Source: Bacterioplanoides sp. SCSIO 12839 (GTDB lineage: Bacteria > Pseudomonadota > Gammaproteobacteria > Pseudomonadales > Oceanobacteraceae). From it: a stretch of 64,000 bases of DNA. Made by a program: the position numbers and the translations under genes. The notes below the pieces were generated by a model. The model did no database searches, was not told the origin of the DNA, and saw only the letters and a list, made by a program, of their open reading frames with translations. The stretch's first letter is position 1. Every line of letters begins with the position of its first letter. The stretch covers positions 3,064,501-3,128,500 of the forward strand of contig NZ_CP073745.1 in NCBI RefSeq assembly GCF_024397975.1. Direction: 5' to 3'. Positions 49,164 through 57,411 of the stretch are shown here, one piece after another.

Positions 49164-51926
49164 ATGAGCACTTCCGTTTGGGTCACCTGGCCAACCCTAG
49201 CTAAGGCTGGCGGCAGCCTCGGGGTTGTCGCAGGCTTATTAATTCTTGCCTTTGAACGACAACAACTTCAGGACAACAATCTGATTGCAACCGAAAATCT
49301 GTCGTCACTGAACAACACCATTGTTTGTGATGAACGTAGCCTCGGAGCACGTACAGAAGACGGTACCTGTAATATTCTGGACAACCCAGCCGAAGGTTCT
49401 GTTAATCGCCGTTTTGGCCGTAACGTTGCACTGGAGGCCGCTTACGGAGAAACCGAAGCCGATACACTGCTGGAGCCGAACCCTCGCGAAGTCTCTAACG
49501 TATTAATGGCGCGCCAGGAATTTAAACCGGCCACGAGTGTTAACTTTATTGCCGCCGCCTGGATTCAGTTTATGGTGCATGACTGGGTTGATCATGGTGA
49601 TGGTGAAGACAACAACCCCATTTTAGTGACGCGTCCGGCCGACGACCCACAAGGTCCTGGAGTGATGAGTGTCAAACGTACTCTGGCCGATACAGACCGT
49701 ACCCCGGAAGAAGATGCCACACTGCCTGCGACGTATCGCAATACCAATACCCACTGGTGGGATGGCTCTCAGATTTACGGCAGTGATAAAGCGACTAATG
49801 ACAAAATCCGTTCTTTTGTAGACGGTAAATTAGCATTAGACGCTGATGGCACCTTACCCACCGAATACTGGAGTGGTGTACCCGTGACAGGGTTTAATAA
49901 AAACTGGTGGTTAGGTTTGTCGATGTTGCACCAGTTGTTTACTCTGGAACACAACGCCATTGCTGACATGCTGAAGGCCAATAACCCAGGCCGCAGTGAC
50001 CAATGGTTATACGATAAAGCACGTCTGATTAATGCTGCCCTGATGGCCAAAATTCATACCATTGAATGGACGCCAGCTATTATTGCGAACCCGGTGACAG
50101 AACGCGCGATGCGCTCAAACTGGTATGGCTTAACAGACAGCCGTGAGAGCCGCGATGAAGTACAAAAAATTCTTGATGGCCTGTCCAGTGGCCTGACCGG
50201 TTCACCGCTCCTGAAAGCCTTATTGATTAAACGTCCGGATCTGGCCGACAAGCTCGACGATCCTAACTTTATCGACTTTGCCTTAGGTGGCTTAGTTGGT
50301 ACACGTGAAGCCTATAATGCTGGTACCGATTACACACTGACCGAAGAATTTACCGCGGTATACCGCATGCATCCGCTATTGCGTGATGACGTGGAAGTGT
50401 ATGACATTGGTTCTAATGAAGTTGCTCGTCGCATCGATATGATGGATACCCGTGATGGCGAGGCCGAAGAAATTCTCGATGACGAAGGTGGTGAACGTTT
50501 GTGGTATTCCTTTGGTACCACGTACCCGGGTTCATTAACGCTGCATAATTATCCGGAATTTCTGCGCAACCTGAGCATTCCTTTTTCGGATGATATTGAT
50601 TTAGCCACCATTGATATTCTTCGCGACCGTGAGCGTGGCGTGCCTCGCTATAATGAGTTCCGCCGTCAGATTGGTTTGAATCCTATTACGAAATTTGAAG
50701 ATTTAACCAGTGATGCAGAAACCCTGTCTCAGCTGAAACGCATTTATAACAATGATATCGAGCAGATCGACGCTTTGGTTGGTCAGTTAGCCGAAACGGT
50801 TCGCCCAGAAGGCTTTGCTTTTGGTGAAACCGCGTTCCAGATTTTTATTCTTAACGCATCACGCCGCTTAATGACGGATCGTTTTTACACGTCGGATTAT
50901 CGCGCTGAAATTTACACTCAGGAAGGTATCGACTGGGTAGAAGACAACGATATGAAACATGTATTGGAACGTCATTTCCCGGAATTAAAAGTCAGCCTCA
51001 CGGGTATCGACAATGCGTTTAAGCCCTGGGGACTTAAAATTCCGGATAACTACCAGAGTATGGCAGCGTGCGACAAACAAACCTTATTGTGGCAGAACGG
51101 TGTTATTCCGAGCCAGTATGATGACGGTGAGCGCCCTGCTCTGGAACCCGTTGATATTGGTGGTCTGATCGATGCCGTATTATGGAAAAAAGTAAAACGT
51201 GATAGTGACGTTGCCCCGCTGGGTTATGAAAAACCCATCCATCCTTATGGTGCAATGGCCACCGTCGCTTTTGAAGCCAGTAACGGCCACCCTTATACCG
51301 GCATCTTTAAAGGAGCCGAATGTGGCCTGCTGCGCTTATCGGTCACCGGTGATCCGGCGGATCGTGGCTTTGCACCTGGCCTGGCGTGGAAGACCTTTAT
51401 TGACGGCAAAGAGTCACGCAATGTGTCGGCACTGTATACCCTGTCGGGCCAGGGCGATAACCATGACTTCTTCGCCAACGAACTGTCACAGTACGTCTCG
51501 GCGGAAGCCAACGACACCCTGGGCAGCACAGCCCTGTTCTCTCTCGTCAGCCGCAAGCCAACGCGCCTGATGACCGAAAACCTGGCGGCAACCCGCGCTA
51601 ACGGGGATGATGAGGGCTCGGCTAAAGCACCGACTCAGATTTATTTTGTTCCCCGCAGCGAAGTCAGCAACCGCTTCAGCAGTTCAGCGCATGATTTCCG
51701 TGATGACCTGACCACACTGACAGCCGGTACAGCGCTGTACGATGTGTATGCAACCGATAAAACCATTCGCACCAGCTGGTTCAGCTACTGGAATAAGAAG
51801 TATGCCAAGCAACGTCGTGACAGTGCCGTTAAGGTAGGCACCATTCGTCTGACCTCCGACATGACGACCTCTGCCTTTGGTGATGGCGGTGTGTTCTTTA
51901 AACACCAACGTTACGAAGACCGTTGA
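49164..51926 (+). CDS. Haem oxygenase/peroxidase of the cyclooxygenase-alpha-dioxygenase superfamily with a C-terminal extension
   Basis: Animal-type haem peroxidase superfamily (PF03098). The distal histidine is H139 in WIQFMVHDWVDHG, a motif very like that of plant fatty-acid alpha-dioxygenases. The proximal histidine is H403 in AVYRMHPLLRDD, and Y400 stands three residues before it, where cyclooxygenases and alpha-dioxygenases have their radical tyrosine. An oxygenase acting on a fatty acid is therefore more likely than a simple peroxidase. The N-terminus has one hydrophobic segment (GVVAGLLILAF), probably a membrane anchor. Residues from about 690 to 920 form an extra domain (from IHPYGAM; with GIFKGAECGLLRLS and HDFFANELSQYV) that recalls catalase-related haem domains only faintly. 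RBS AAGAGG. Flanked by a divergent LAL regulator and its own terminator. Confidence 0.85.
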   Translation: MSTSVWVTWPTLAKAGGSLGVVAGLLILAFERQQLQDNNLIATENLSSLNNTIVCDERSLGARTEDGTCNILDNPAEGSVNRRFGRNVALEAAYGETEADTLLEPNPREVSNVLMARQEFKPATSVNFIAAAWIQFMVHDWVDHGDGEDNNPILVTRPADDPQGPGVMSVKRTLADTDRTPEEDATLPATYRNTNTHWWDGSQIYGSDKATNDKIRSFVDGKLALDADGTLPTEYWSGVPVTGFNKNWWLGLSMLHQLFTLEHNAIADMLKANNPGRSDQWLYDKARLINAALMAKIHTIEWTPAIIANPVTERAMRSNWYGLTDSRESRDEVQKILDGLSSGLTGSPLLKALLIKRPDLADKLDDPNFIDFALGGLVGTREAYNAGTDYTLTEEFTAVYRMHPLLRDDVEVYDIGSNEVARRIDMMDTRDGEAEEILDDEGGERLWYSFGTTYPGSLTLHNYPEFLRNLSIPFSDDIDLATIDILRDRERGVPRYNEFRRQIGLNPITKFEDLTSDAETLSQLKRIYNNDIEQIDALVGQLAETVRPEGFAFGETAFQIFILNASRRLMTDRFYTSDYRAEIYTQEGIDWVEDNDMKHVLERHFPELKVSLTGIDNAFKPWGLKIPDNYQSMAACDKQTLLWQNGVIPSQYDDGERPALEPVDIGGLIDAVLWKKVKRDSDVAPLGYEKPIHPYGAMATVAFEASNGHPYTGIFKGAECGLLRLSVTGDPADRGFAPGLAWKTFIDGKESRNVSALYTLSGQGDNHDFFANELSQYVSAEANDTLGSTALFSLVSRKPTRLMTENLAATRANGDDEGSAKAPTQIYFVPRSEVSNRFSSSAHDFRDDLTTLTAGTALYDVYATDKTIRTSWFSYWNKKYAKQRRDSAVKVGTIRLTSDMTTSAFGDGGVFFKHQRYEDR

Positions 51927-51971
51927 TAACAACAGTAGTGTGTCGTAAGTAAGTACACACATTAAAAAACC

Positions 51972-52006
51972 AAGCCGCGTTTGCTGATGCAAACGCGGCT
52001 TTTTTA
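51972..52006 (+). terminator. Terminator of the haem oxygenase gene
   Basis: A 13-bp perfect stem AAGCCGCGTTTGC / GCAAACGCGGCTT with a TGAT loop, followed by TTTT. Confidence 0.95.
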
Positions 52007-52110
52007 TGGTCAGTATTAACCAGATAAGTAGTATGTTTTTTTATTGATAGTCATTCCAATTTCGTAGAGAATCCGACTCCGTAATCAAACCTATCAGTAA
52101 AGGGACTTAT

Positions 52111-54993
52111 ATGTATAAGATCACACTCATGCGGAGCCTGTTGGCTTTATCGATCGCATCGTTATCTGCCTGTGGTGGCGGTGGCGGTGGTGGTGGCGGT
52201 GAAACACCGTCAAACAATGCACCAAACATCACCGGTGATTCTCTGAATACCCGCGAAGACAGCACACTGAACCATACGGTAAGCGCATCGGATGCAGACG
52301 GTGATAATCTGACATTCGCGATCCAAAGCGACCCCATCCATGGTGATGTCAGTATCTCATCTCTGGGCTTACTGACTTATACACCCTCAGAGAACTACCA
52401 TGGTGATGATCAATTAACCGTATCAGTTTCGGATGGACAGCAGACGTCTTCCGCTGTTTTTTCCATTGACGTTTTATCCGTTAATGACCTGCCTGTTCTC
52501 CATGAGAACTCAGCTTCTTTAACTCTGAATGAAGATACACCAATCAGCACTAGCCTTATCGCTTCAGACGTAGAAGGTGAATCACTCAGCTACTCCCTGA
52601 TTACGCCAGCTAGTAAAGGGATATTCGACCTGAACAGCCAAGGCAATGTTACCTATACCCCCAATGAAAATGAAAATGGTAACGATACAGCCACTATTGC
52701 AATTAGCGATGGAGAGGATTTGGTACAGGCTGAGATTCTGATTACCATTAATCCGGTAAATGATGCCCCAGAGTTAGCTGATACACCATTAACAATAAAC
52801 CTGGATGAAGATACCAGCAGCACTCTTCAACTACAGGCATCCGATGCTGAAAACTCTGATTTAACATATTCAGTGGTCACTCAAACGAATAAAGGGACAA
52901 TTGATATTTCTAATTCAGGAATGATCACTTACATCCCTGACCTGAATGCAAACGGCAATGATCAGGCCTTCATTGCAGTTAGTGATGGTGATTTATCGGC
53001 CATCACTGACATACAAATTACAATTAACCCCGTAAATGACGCACCCGAATTTAATCAGTTAGTCCCTGTCACTGCTGATCTTAATACAGATATCAGTGGT
53101 TCAGTGTCAGCAACTGATGCAGATCAGGACGACCTGACTTTCAGTCTGACAGGTAGCTTGCCTTCTCAAGTAAGTTTCACTATCCAGGCTAATGGACAGT
53201 ACAGCTTTAAAAATGAATCGACTATCAAAAGTCCGATTGAGATAGAACTAGAAGTTTCCGATGGGACACTCACCAATACCGGCTCACTTTATTTTACCGC
53301 CAATACTGACCCTCTGTATTCACAACAATGGCATATGCATAACATTGCACAGACTGCTTTTTCGAACACGGGTGGCACAGCTGGCCACGATATTAATATC
53401 GGTAGCCTTCATCATGCTGGCAAAACCGCAGATATCATTAATATCGCTGTTGTAGATAGTGGACTTGAAATTGCTCACGAAGATTTGGTTAACAACGTTT
53501 TGGCAGGCCGCTCTTACGATTTTAAAAATGATGATGCTGACCCGACACCAGCGACCGTTGGTGGTGACCACGGAACTTCTGTTGCCGGGTTAATCGCTGC
53601 AGAAGGCTTCAACGGTAAAGGTGGCCGTGGTGTTGCTCCAGACGCTAATCTGATGGGTTTCAACTGGCTGGAAACACAGCAGTTTTCTCAGTGGATTGAA
53701 GCCCAGGGCGGAAGCAAAAGTAATGATGCCCATATTATTAACGAAAGTTATGGTGCAACTCCCATTGCGCCGTTGAGCTTTGAAGAGCTGGGAACACAAG
53801 CTGAAGAAGCGCACTACCAAAATACATTGAGCAATAATAACGACCGTGGTGTTTTATTTGTTAAAGCAGCAGGTAATTCATTTGGTGAGATTCAAACAGG
53901 CATCAGAGGAATTGAAGTTATTTTGACCGAATATGCCTATGATGGAAGCGGCCCTAAATTAAGTGCATCTATGGCAGGCAATGAGCCTATGTCTTCCAGT
54001 TTTTATCAAACTGTGATTTCTGCACTGAATGCCGATGCAGATAATCCATTATCGTCATATTCCTCTATTGGGTCGTCCGTGTGGGTATCCGCCCCTGGTG
54101 GTGAGTATGGACAAGATGCGCCGGCAATGATCACAACCGACCTGGAAGGTTGCGGCCGTGGTTATGCAAATGCATCACAAAGCGGCTTTAATGGTGGCAA
54201 CAGCGATAACCAAGACTGCCATTACACCTCTACATTTAACGGTACTTCATCAGCCGCTCCGGTTGCTTCAGGTGTCGCCGCGTTAGTCATGCAAGCTAAT
54301 GATCAACTCACCTGGCGTGATGTGCGCCATATCCTGGCATCAACGGCAAAGAAAATTGATGATGATTTCCAACCGATTACCGTTCAAAACGACCAGCAAA
54401 CACTAACAGTAGAACCTGGTTGGGTTAAAAATGATGCTGGCTATAACTTCCATAACTGGTATGGCTTCGGCATGGTAGACGCAGAAGCTGCAGTCCGAAT
54501 GGCTGAGCAAAGTAACTATCAGTTATTATCACCACTGCAAGAAACGGCATTTATTGCTTCTGCCGATATCAGTGAAGTCACCATTCCGGAAAATAATACT
54601 GGTGTAGAAAAAACCGTGTCAGTAACTGAGGACATCACTGTCGAATCCGTACAAATCAAAGTATCTATCGAGCACCGACGTGACAACGATATTATGATTG
54701 AAGTTGAATCGCCGTCAGGAACCAGATCTGTTGTTCAGCAGCCAAGAAGTTTGTTGATTGCAGACCGTATTGATACGACGACGGAGTTTAATAACACTGT
54801 TCTGTTATCAAACGCTTTTTATGGTGAGCCAAGTTCTGGTGATTGGAAAATTAAAGTAACTGATACCAATAGTGGTGACTTCTTCTTCTACGGTTATAAC
54901 GCGACGACCCGCCAGATAACAAGATACAGAGAAACAAACAATGTCGATGCAGGCAAGCTAACCAAAGCCGAACTAAAAATTTACGGACATTAA
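52111..54993 (+). CDS. Lipoprotein subtilisin-like (S8, kexin-type) protease with cadherin-like repeats and P domain
   Basis: Secreted serine protease. The signal ends at lipobox LSAC (C21), followed by nine glycines. About four repeats of some 90 residues follow (residues 35-400), each with EDT/S near the start, ASDxExDxLTYS and a closing PVNDAPE; these are cadherin-like/tandem-95 domains. The S8 catalytic domain has D449 (VVDSGLE), H487 (GDHGTSVAG), the oxyanion Asn in KAAGNS and S713 (GTSSAAP). The C-terminal 150 residues are a proprotein-convertase P domain (TVPENNTG-like start, SGDWKIKVTDTNSGD). No N-terminal inhibitor propeptide is seen where expected. AAAGGG precedes the ATG. The next gene, 20 bases later, is a small secreted protein. 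Confidence 0.92.
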   Translation: MYKITLMRSLLALSIASLSACGGGGGGGGGETPSNNAPNITGDSLNTREDSTLNHTVSASDADGDNLTFAIQSDPIHGDVSISSLGLLTYTPSENYHGDDQLTVSVSDGQQTSSAVFSIDVLSVNDLPVLHENSASLTLNEDTPISTSLIASDVEGESLSYSLITPASKGIFDLNSQGNVTYTPNENENGNDTATIAISDGEDLVQAEILITINPVNDAPELADTPLTINLDEDTSSTLQLQASDAENSDLTYSVVTQTNKGTIDISNSGMITYIPDLNANGNDQAFIAVSDGDLSAITDIQITINPVNDAPEFNQLVPVTADLNTDISGSVSATDADQDDLTFSLTGSLPSQVSFTIQANGQYSFKNESTIKSPIEIELEVSDGTLTNTGSLYFTANTDPLYSQQWHMHNIAQTAFSNTGGTAGHDINIGSLHHAGKTADIINIAVVDSGLEIAHEDLVNNVLAGRSYDFKNDDADPTPATVGGDHGTSVAGLIAAEGFNGKGGRGVAPDANLMGFNWLETQQFSQWIEAQGGSKSNDAHIINESYGATPIAPLSFEELGTQAEEAHYQNTLSNNNDRGVLFVKAAGNSFGEIQTGIRGIEVILTEYAYDGSGPKLSASMAGNEPMSSSFYQTVISALNADADNPLSSYSSIGSSVWVSAPGGEYGQDAPAMITTDLEGCGRGYANASQSGFNGGNSDNQDCHYTSTFNGTSSAAPVASGVAALVMQANDQLTWRDVRHILASTAKKIDDDFQPITVQNDQQTLTVEPGWVKNDAGYNFHNWYGFGMVDAEAAVRMAEQSNYQLLSPLQETAFIASADISEVTIPENNTGVEKTVSVTEDITVESVQIKVSIEHRRDNDIMIEVESPSGTRSVVQQPRSLLIADRIDTTTEFNNTVLLSNAFYGEPSSGDWKIKVTDTNSGDFFFYGYNATTRQITRYRETNNVDAGKLTKAELKIYGH

Positions 54994-55015
54994 TTTTATT
55001 AATCAGGATGTTATG

Positions 55016-55525
55016 ATGAAAAATATTACAAAATTCCTATTAGTCTCTTGCACAGCTTTCAGCTCATTAAGTTATGCTGCGCCTGCAATTTCTTTTAGCA
55101 AACCACCAAAGTCCGAGGTCGTTGAGTCCAGTTTGTCGCAGACAAGCGATCAAGCACCTTTATCGACTAATCAAAATGATCGCAGCTTATTTAACAGCAA
55201 TGGAAAGGCTTACGTAATTCCGTCACAAAAGTCTGCTCAAAATGCTGATACTGACACAGTGGTTGTTAAAAAAGGCCTGCAAGTTCAACAGCTGAATTCT
55301 AATATTGTGGGAAATGTAACCGGCTCAATCATTGTTAAAACCGATAACAATATTGACCAGATTACAGTTGGGCAAACAGAAACCATCACCATTGGCGGTG
55401 GATTTTACCTGTTGCAGTTTTCGGAAGACGTTAACTTATTGGATGCCGTAAAAACCTTAACCAACCAGTACCAAGTAGAAGCAGCTGAAATTGAGGTGAA
55501 TACTAAGCCTTATAAAGCCATGTAA
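55016..55525 (+). CDS. Small secreted protein, possible detached protease propeptide/chaperone
   Basis: No named family recognised. From ATG 55016 (AGGA 7 bases upstream; an ATG one codon earlier is also possible) there is a signal peptide ending LSYA, a low-complexity Ser/Gln/Asn-rich region (residues about 25-85) and a C-terminal part whose last 45 residues read GGGFYLLQFSEDVNLLDAVK and YQVEAAEIEVNTKPY. This resembles the pattern of subtilase propeptides (strand-helix-strand with V-E-x-A-E-x). Lying directly behind a kexin-type protease, it recalls the ORF2 chaperone of the Aeromonas serine protease. The function is inferred from context. Confidence 0.75.
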   Translation: MKNITKFLLVSCTAFSSLSYAAPAISFSKPPKSEVVESSLSQTSDQAPLSTNQNDRSLFNSNGKAYVIPSQKSAQNADTDTVVVKKGLQVQQLNSNIVGNVTGSIIVKTDNNIDQITVGQTETITIGGGFYLLQFSEDVNLLDAVKTLTNQYQVEAAEIEVNTKPYKAM

Positions 55526-55544
55526 CGCTCGGATTGTGTTATAT

Positions 55545-55574
55545 AAAAAGGCCGCTTAATGCGGCCTTTTTTTA
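55545..55574. terminator. Bidirectional terminator between the protease and guanidine operons
   Basis: AAGGCCGC / GCGGCCTT with loop TTAAT has an A-run before and a T-run after, between two convergent genes. Confidence 0.93.
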
Positions 55575-55587
55575 AACACGCTATTAG

Positions 55588-57405
55588 CTATTTACCAGCC
55601 AGATACGCCTTCCAGCCGCCCAGCTGAGTAATCTCCTCCGCACCTTCCAAGCCATAAGGCTCACAGATAAAACCACTAACCACAGAGCCATCTGCCACAC
55701 GGACTTTACCAATACCTAGCGGGGCTGGAATACCGGCAACAAAGCTACCGAACTCAGCGGTTGGCACCGACCAGATCTCGACATCAATTGCTGCGCCCTG
55801 TTCTTCATCCAGAATCAGTCCCGGGCGGAACGGTGGCCCTCCGGCCAGTGCATACATACGATACACAGGTGCGGTTTGGGTAACGGTTTTTAATACCGCA
55901 CCGCGCTCTTTTAGCTGCCAGTTAAGTGGCAAGCCATCGAGGTGGGCACCACATACCAGTACATCAATGGTGTCTGTTTTGCCGATTACCACCGCTTCTG
56001 GTGTAGAAGCTTTACTGTCACTTGCGCCCAGCGGTAAATCAAACAGTGGCTGTATGCAGCGGGCAATCGACAGCAGTGCGCGATCACTGAAGGCATGGCC
56101 AACCAGCGTGATACCAAACGGCAAACCGTGTTCAGTAATCTGAGTCGGCACCGCCACCGACGCCATATCCAGCAAGTTCATAAAGTTAGTGTAATAACCT
56201 AACTCGCTGTTGTGTTGAATCGGCTCGGCCAGCATTTCTTCAATGGTAAAACAGCGTCCGGCTGTTGGTGTTAATAAACAATCCACATCTGCCAATTGTT
56301 GGCCGCAAATTGTTTTTAATGCATTTAACCGATATTGCGCTTTGAATAAATCGGTTGCTTTATGTTCACCACCCGGTGCAATAATATCGCGCACCACTGG
56401 GAAAACAGCCTCTGGCTGTTCCGCAATGAGTGGCAGTGTGGCCAGGTAACGCTCAGACACCCAAGGGCCTTCGTATAATAACCGAGCGGCTTCATCAAAC
56501 GGAGCAAAGTCGATTTCAACCAGTTTGATATTCTGCTGTTGCAAAACCGTCAAGGTTTTTTGATAAGCATTTTGGTAATGTTCATCACCAAAAAATTTCA
56601 GTTGCGCCTCTGGAATAATACCCACCGTTAATGGCGATGTTTTATTGGATAAATCATGCTGGCCATAATGGCGCGGATTATTTAAATAGGTATTTTTCCG
56701 GCTGTAGGCATCACTGTCGTCAAAGCCTTCGGCAACAGAAAATACCGAGTTAGCGTCATCACTGTTGAGTGCAAAAATGGTCATACAATCAAGGCTGCGA
56801 CACGCTGGTAACATACCCGTAGCGGATAATAAACCCAGGGATGGTTTTAACCCCACCAGATTATTAAAACACGCCGGCACACGACCAGAACCGGCAGTAT
56901 CCGTGCCTAAGCTGAAACTGGCTAACCCTAACGCAACCGCAACCGACGAGCCGGAGCTGGAACCACCACTGATGTATTCCGGGTTAAACGAATTTTTACA
57001 GGCGCCATAGGGTGAACGAGTGCCGTTTAATCCGGTGGCAAATTGATCCAGATTGGTTTTACCCACAGGAATAGCACCAGCATCAATCAGCTGCTGTACC
57101 ACAGCTGCTGATTTTTCTGGTGTATACGCAAAGGCATCACATGCCGCTGTTGTTGGAATTCCTGCTAAATCAATATTATCTTTAATCGCAAACGGAATAC
57201 CCCATAATGGATGACTTTGTGGATCTTTATTTTTTAAACCGTCCAAATAAGGCGTTAATTCAGTCGCGGTTAATTGATGGATCCAGATATTATGATCCTG
57301 ATATTGCTTCCTCAATTCGCTTATGGCGGCGATCACCTGCTCAGGAGTTGTTTCACCAGACTGATACGCTTGCTGCAGTGCGGTAATGGTTAAAGTATGT
57401 TTCAT
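55588..57405 (-). CDS. atzF: Allophanate hydrolase
   Basis: Hydrolyses allophanate to ammonia and CO2, the last step of urea or guanidine breakdown by the carboxylase route. It is an amidase-signature enzyme: K75 (FAIKDN), the cis-serine in ISGGSSSGSSVA (about S149) and the nucleophile S173 (TDTAGSGRVPA). The C-terminal domain from about residue 470 (IDVLVCGAHLDGLPLNWQL; GGPPFRPGLILDEEQGAAI) is the second, decarboxylating domain of AtzF. At 605 residues it is full length. Only 6 bases separate it from the upstream carboxylase, so it is cotranscribed and lies under the same riboswitch. Confidence 0.96.
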   Translation of the reverse strand: MKHTLTITALQQAYQSGETTPEQVIAAISELRKQYQDHNIWIHQLTATELTPYLDGLKNKDPQSHPLWGIPFAIKDNIDLAGIPTTAACDAFAYTPEKSAAVVQQLIDAGAIPVGKTNLDQFATGLNGTRSPYGACKNSFNPEYISGGSSSGSSVAVALGLASFSLGTDTAGSGRVPACFNNLVGLKPSLGLLSATGMLPACRSLDCMTIFALNSDDANSVFSVAEGFDDSDAYSRKNTYLNNPRHYGQHDLSNKTSPLTVGIIPEAQLKFFGDEHYQNAYQKTLTVLQQQNIKLVEIDFAPFDEAARLLYEGPWVSERYLATLPLIAEQPEAVFPVVRDIIAPGGEHKATDLFKAQYRLNALKTICGQQLADVDCLLTPTAGRCFTIEEMLAEPIQHNSELGYYTNFMNLLDMASVAVPTQITEHGLPFGITLVGHAFSDRALLSIARCIQPLFDLPLGASDSKASTPEAVVIGKTDTIDVLVCGAHLDGLPLNWQLKERGAVLKTVTQTAPVYRMYALAGGPPFRPGLILDEEQGAAIDVEIWSVPTAEFGSFVAGIPAPLGIGKVRVADGSVVSGFICEPYGLEGAEEITQLGGWKAYLAGK

Positions 57406-57411
57406 CGTATT

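Noticed and set aside
52219-53300. DNA-level tandem repeat or CRISPR-like array in the protease gene
   Set aside because: The periodicity is at protein level (cadherin-like domains of about 90 residues); the nucleotide sequences of the repeats have diverged and there are no spacers.
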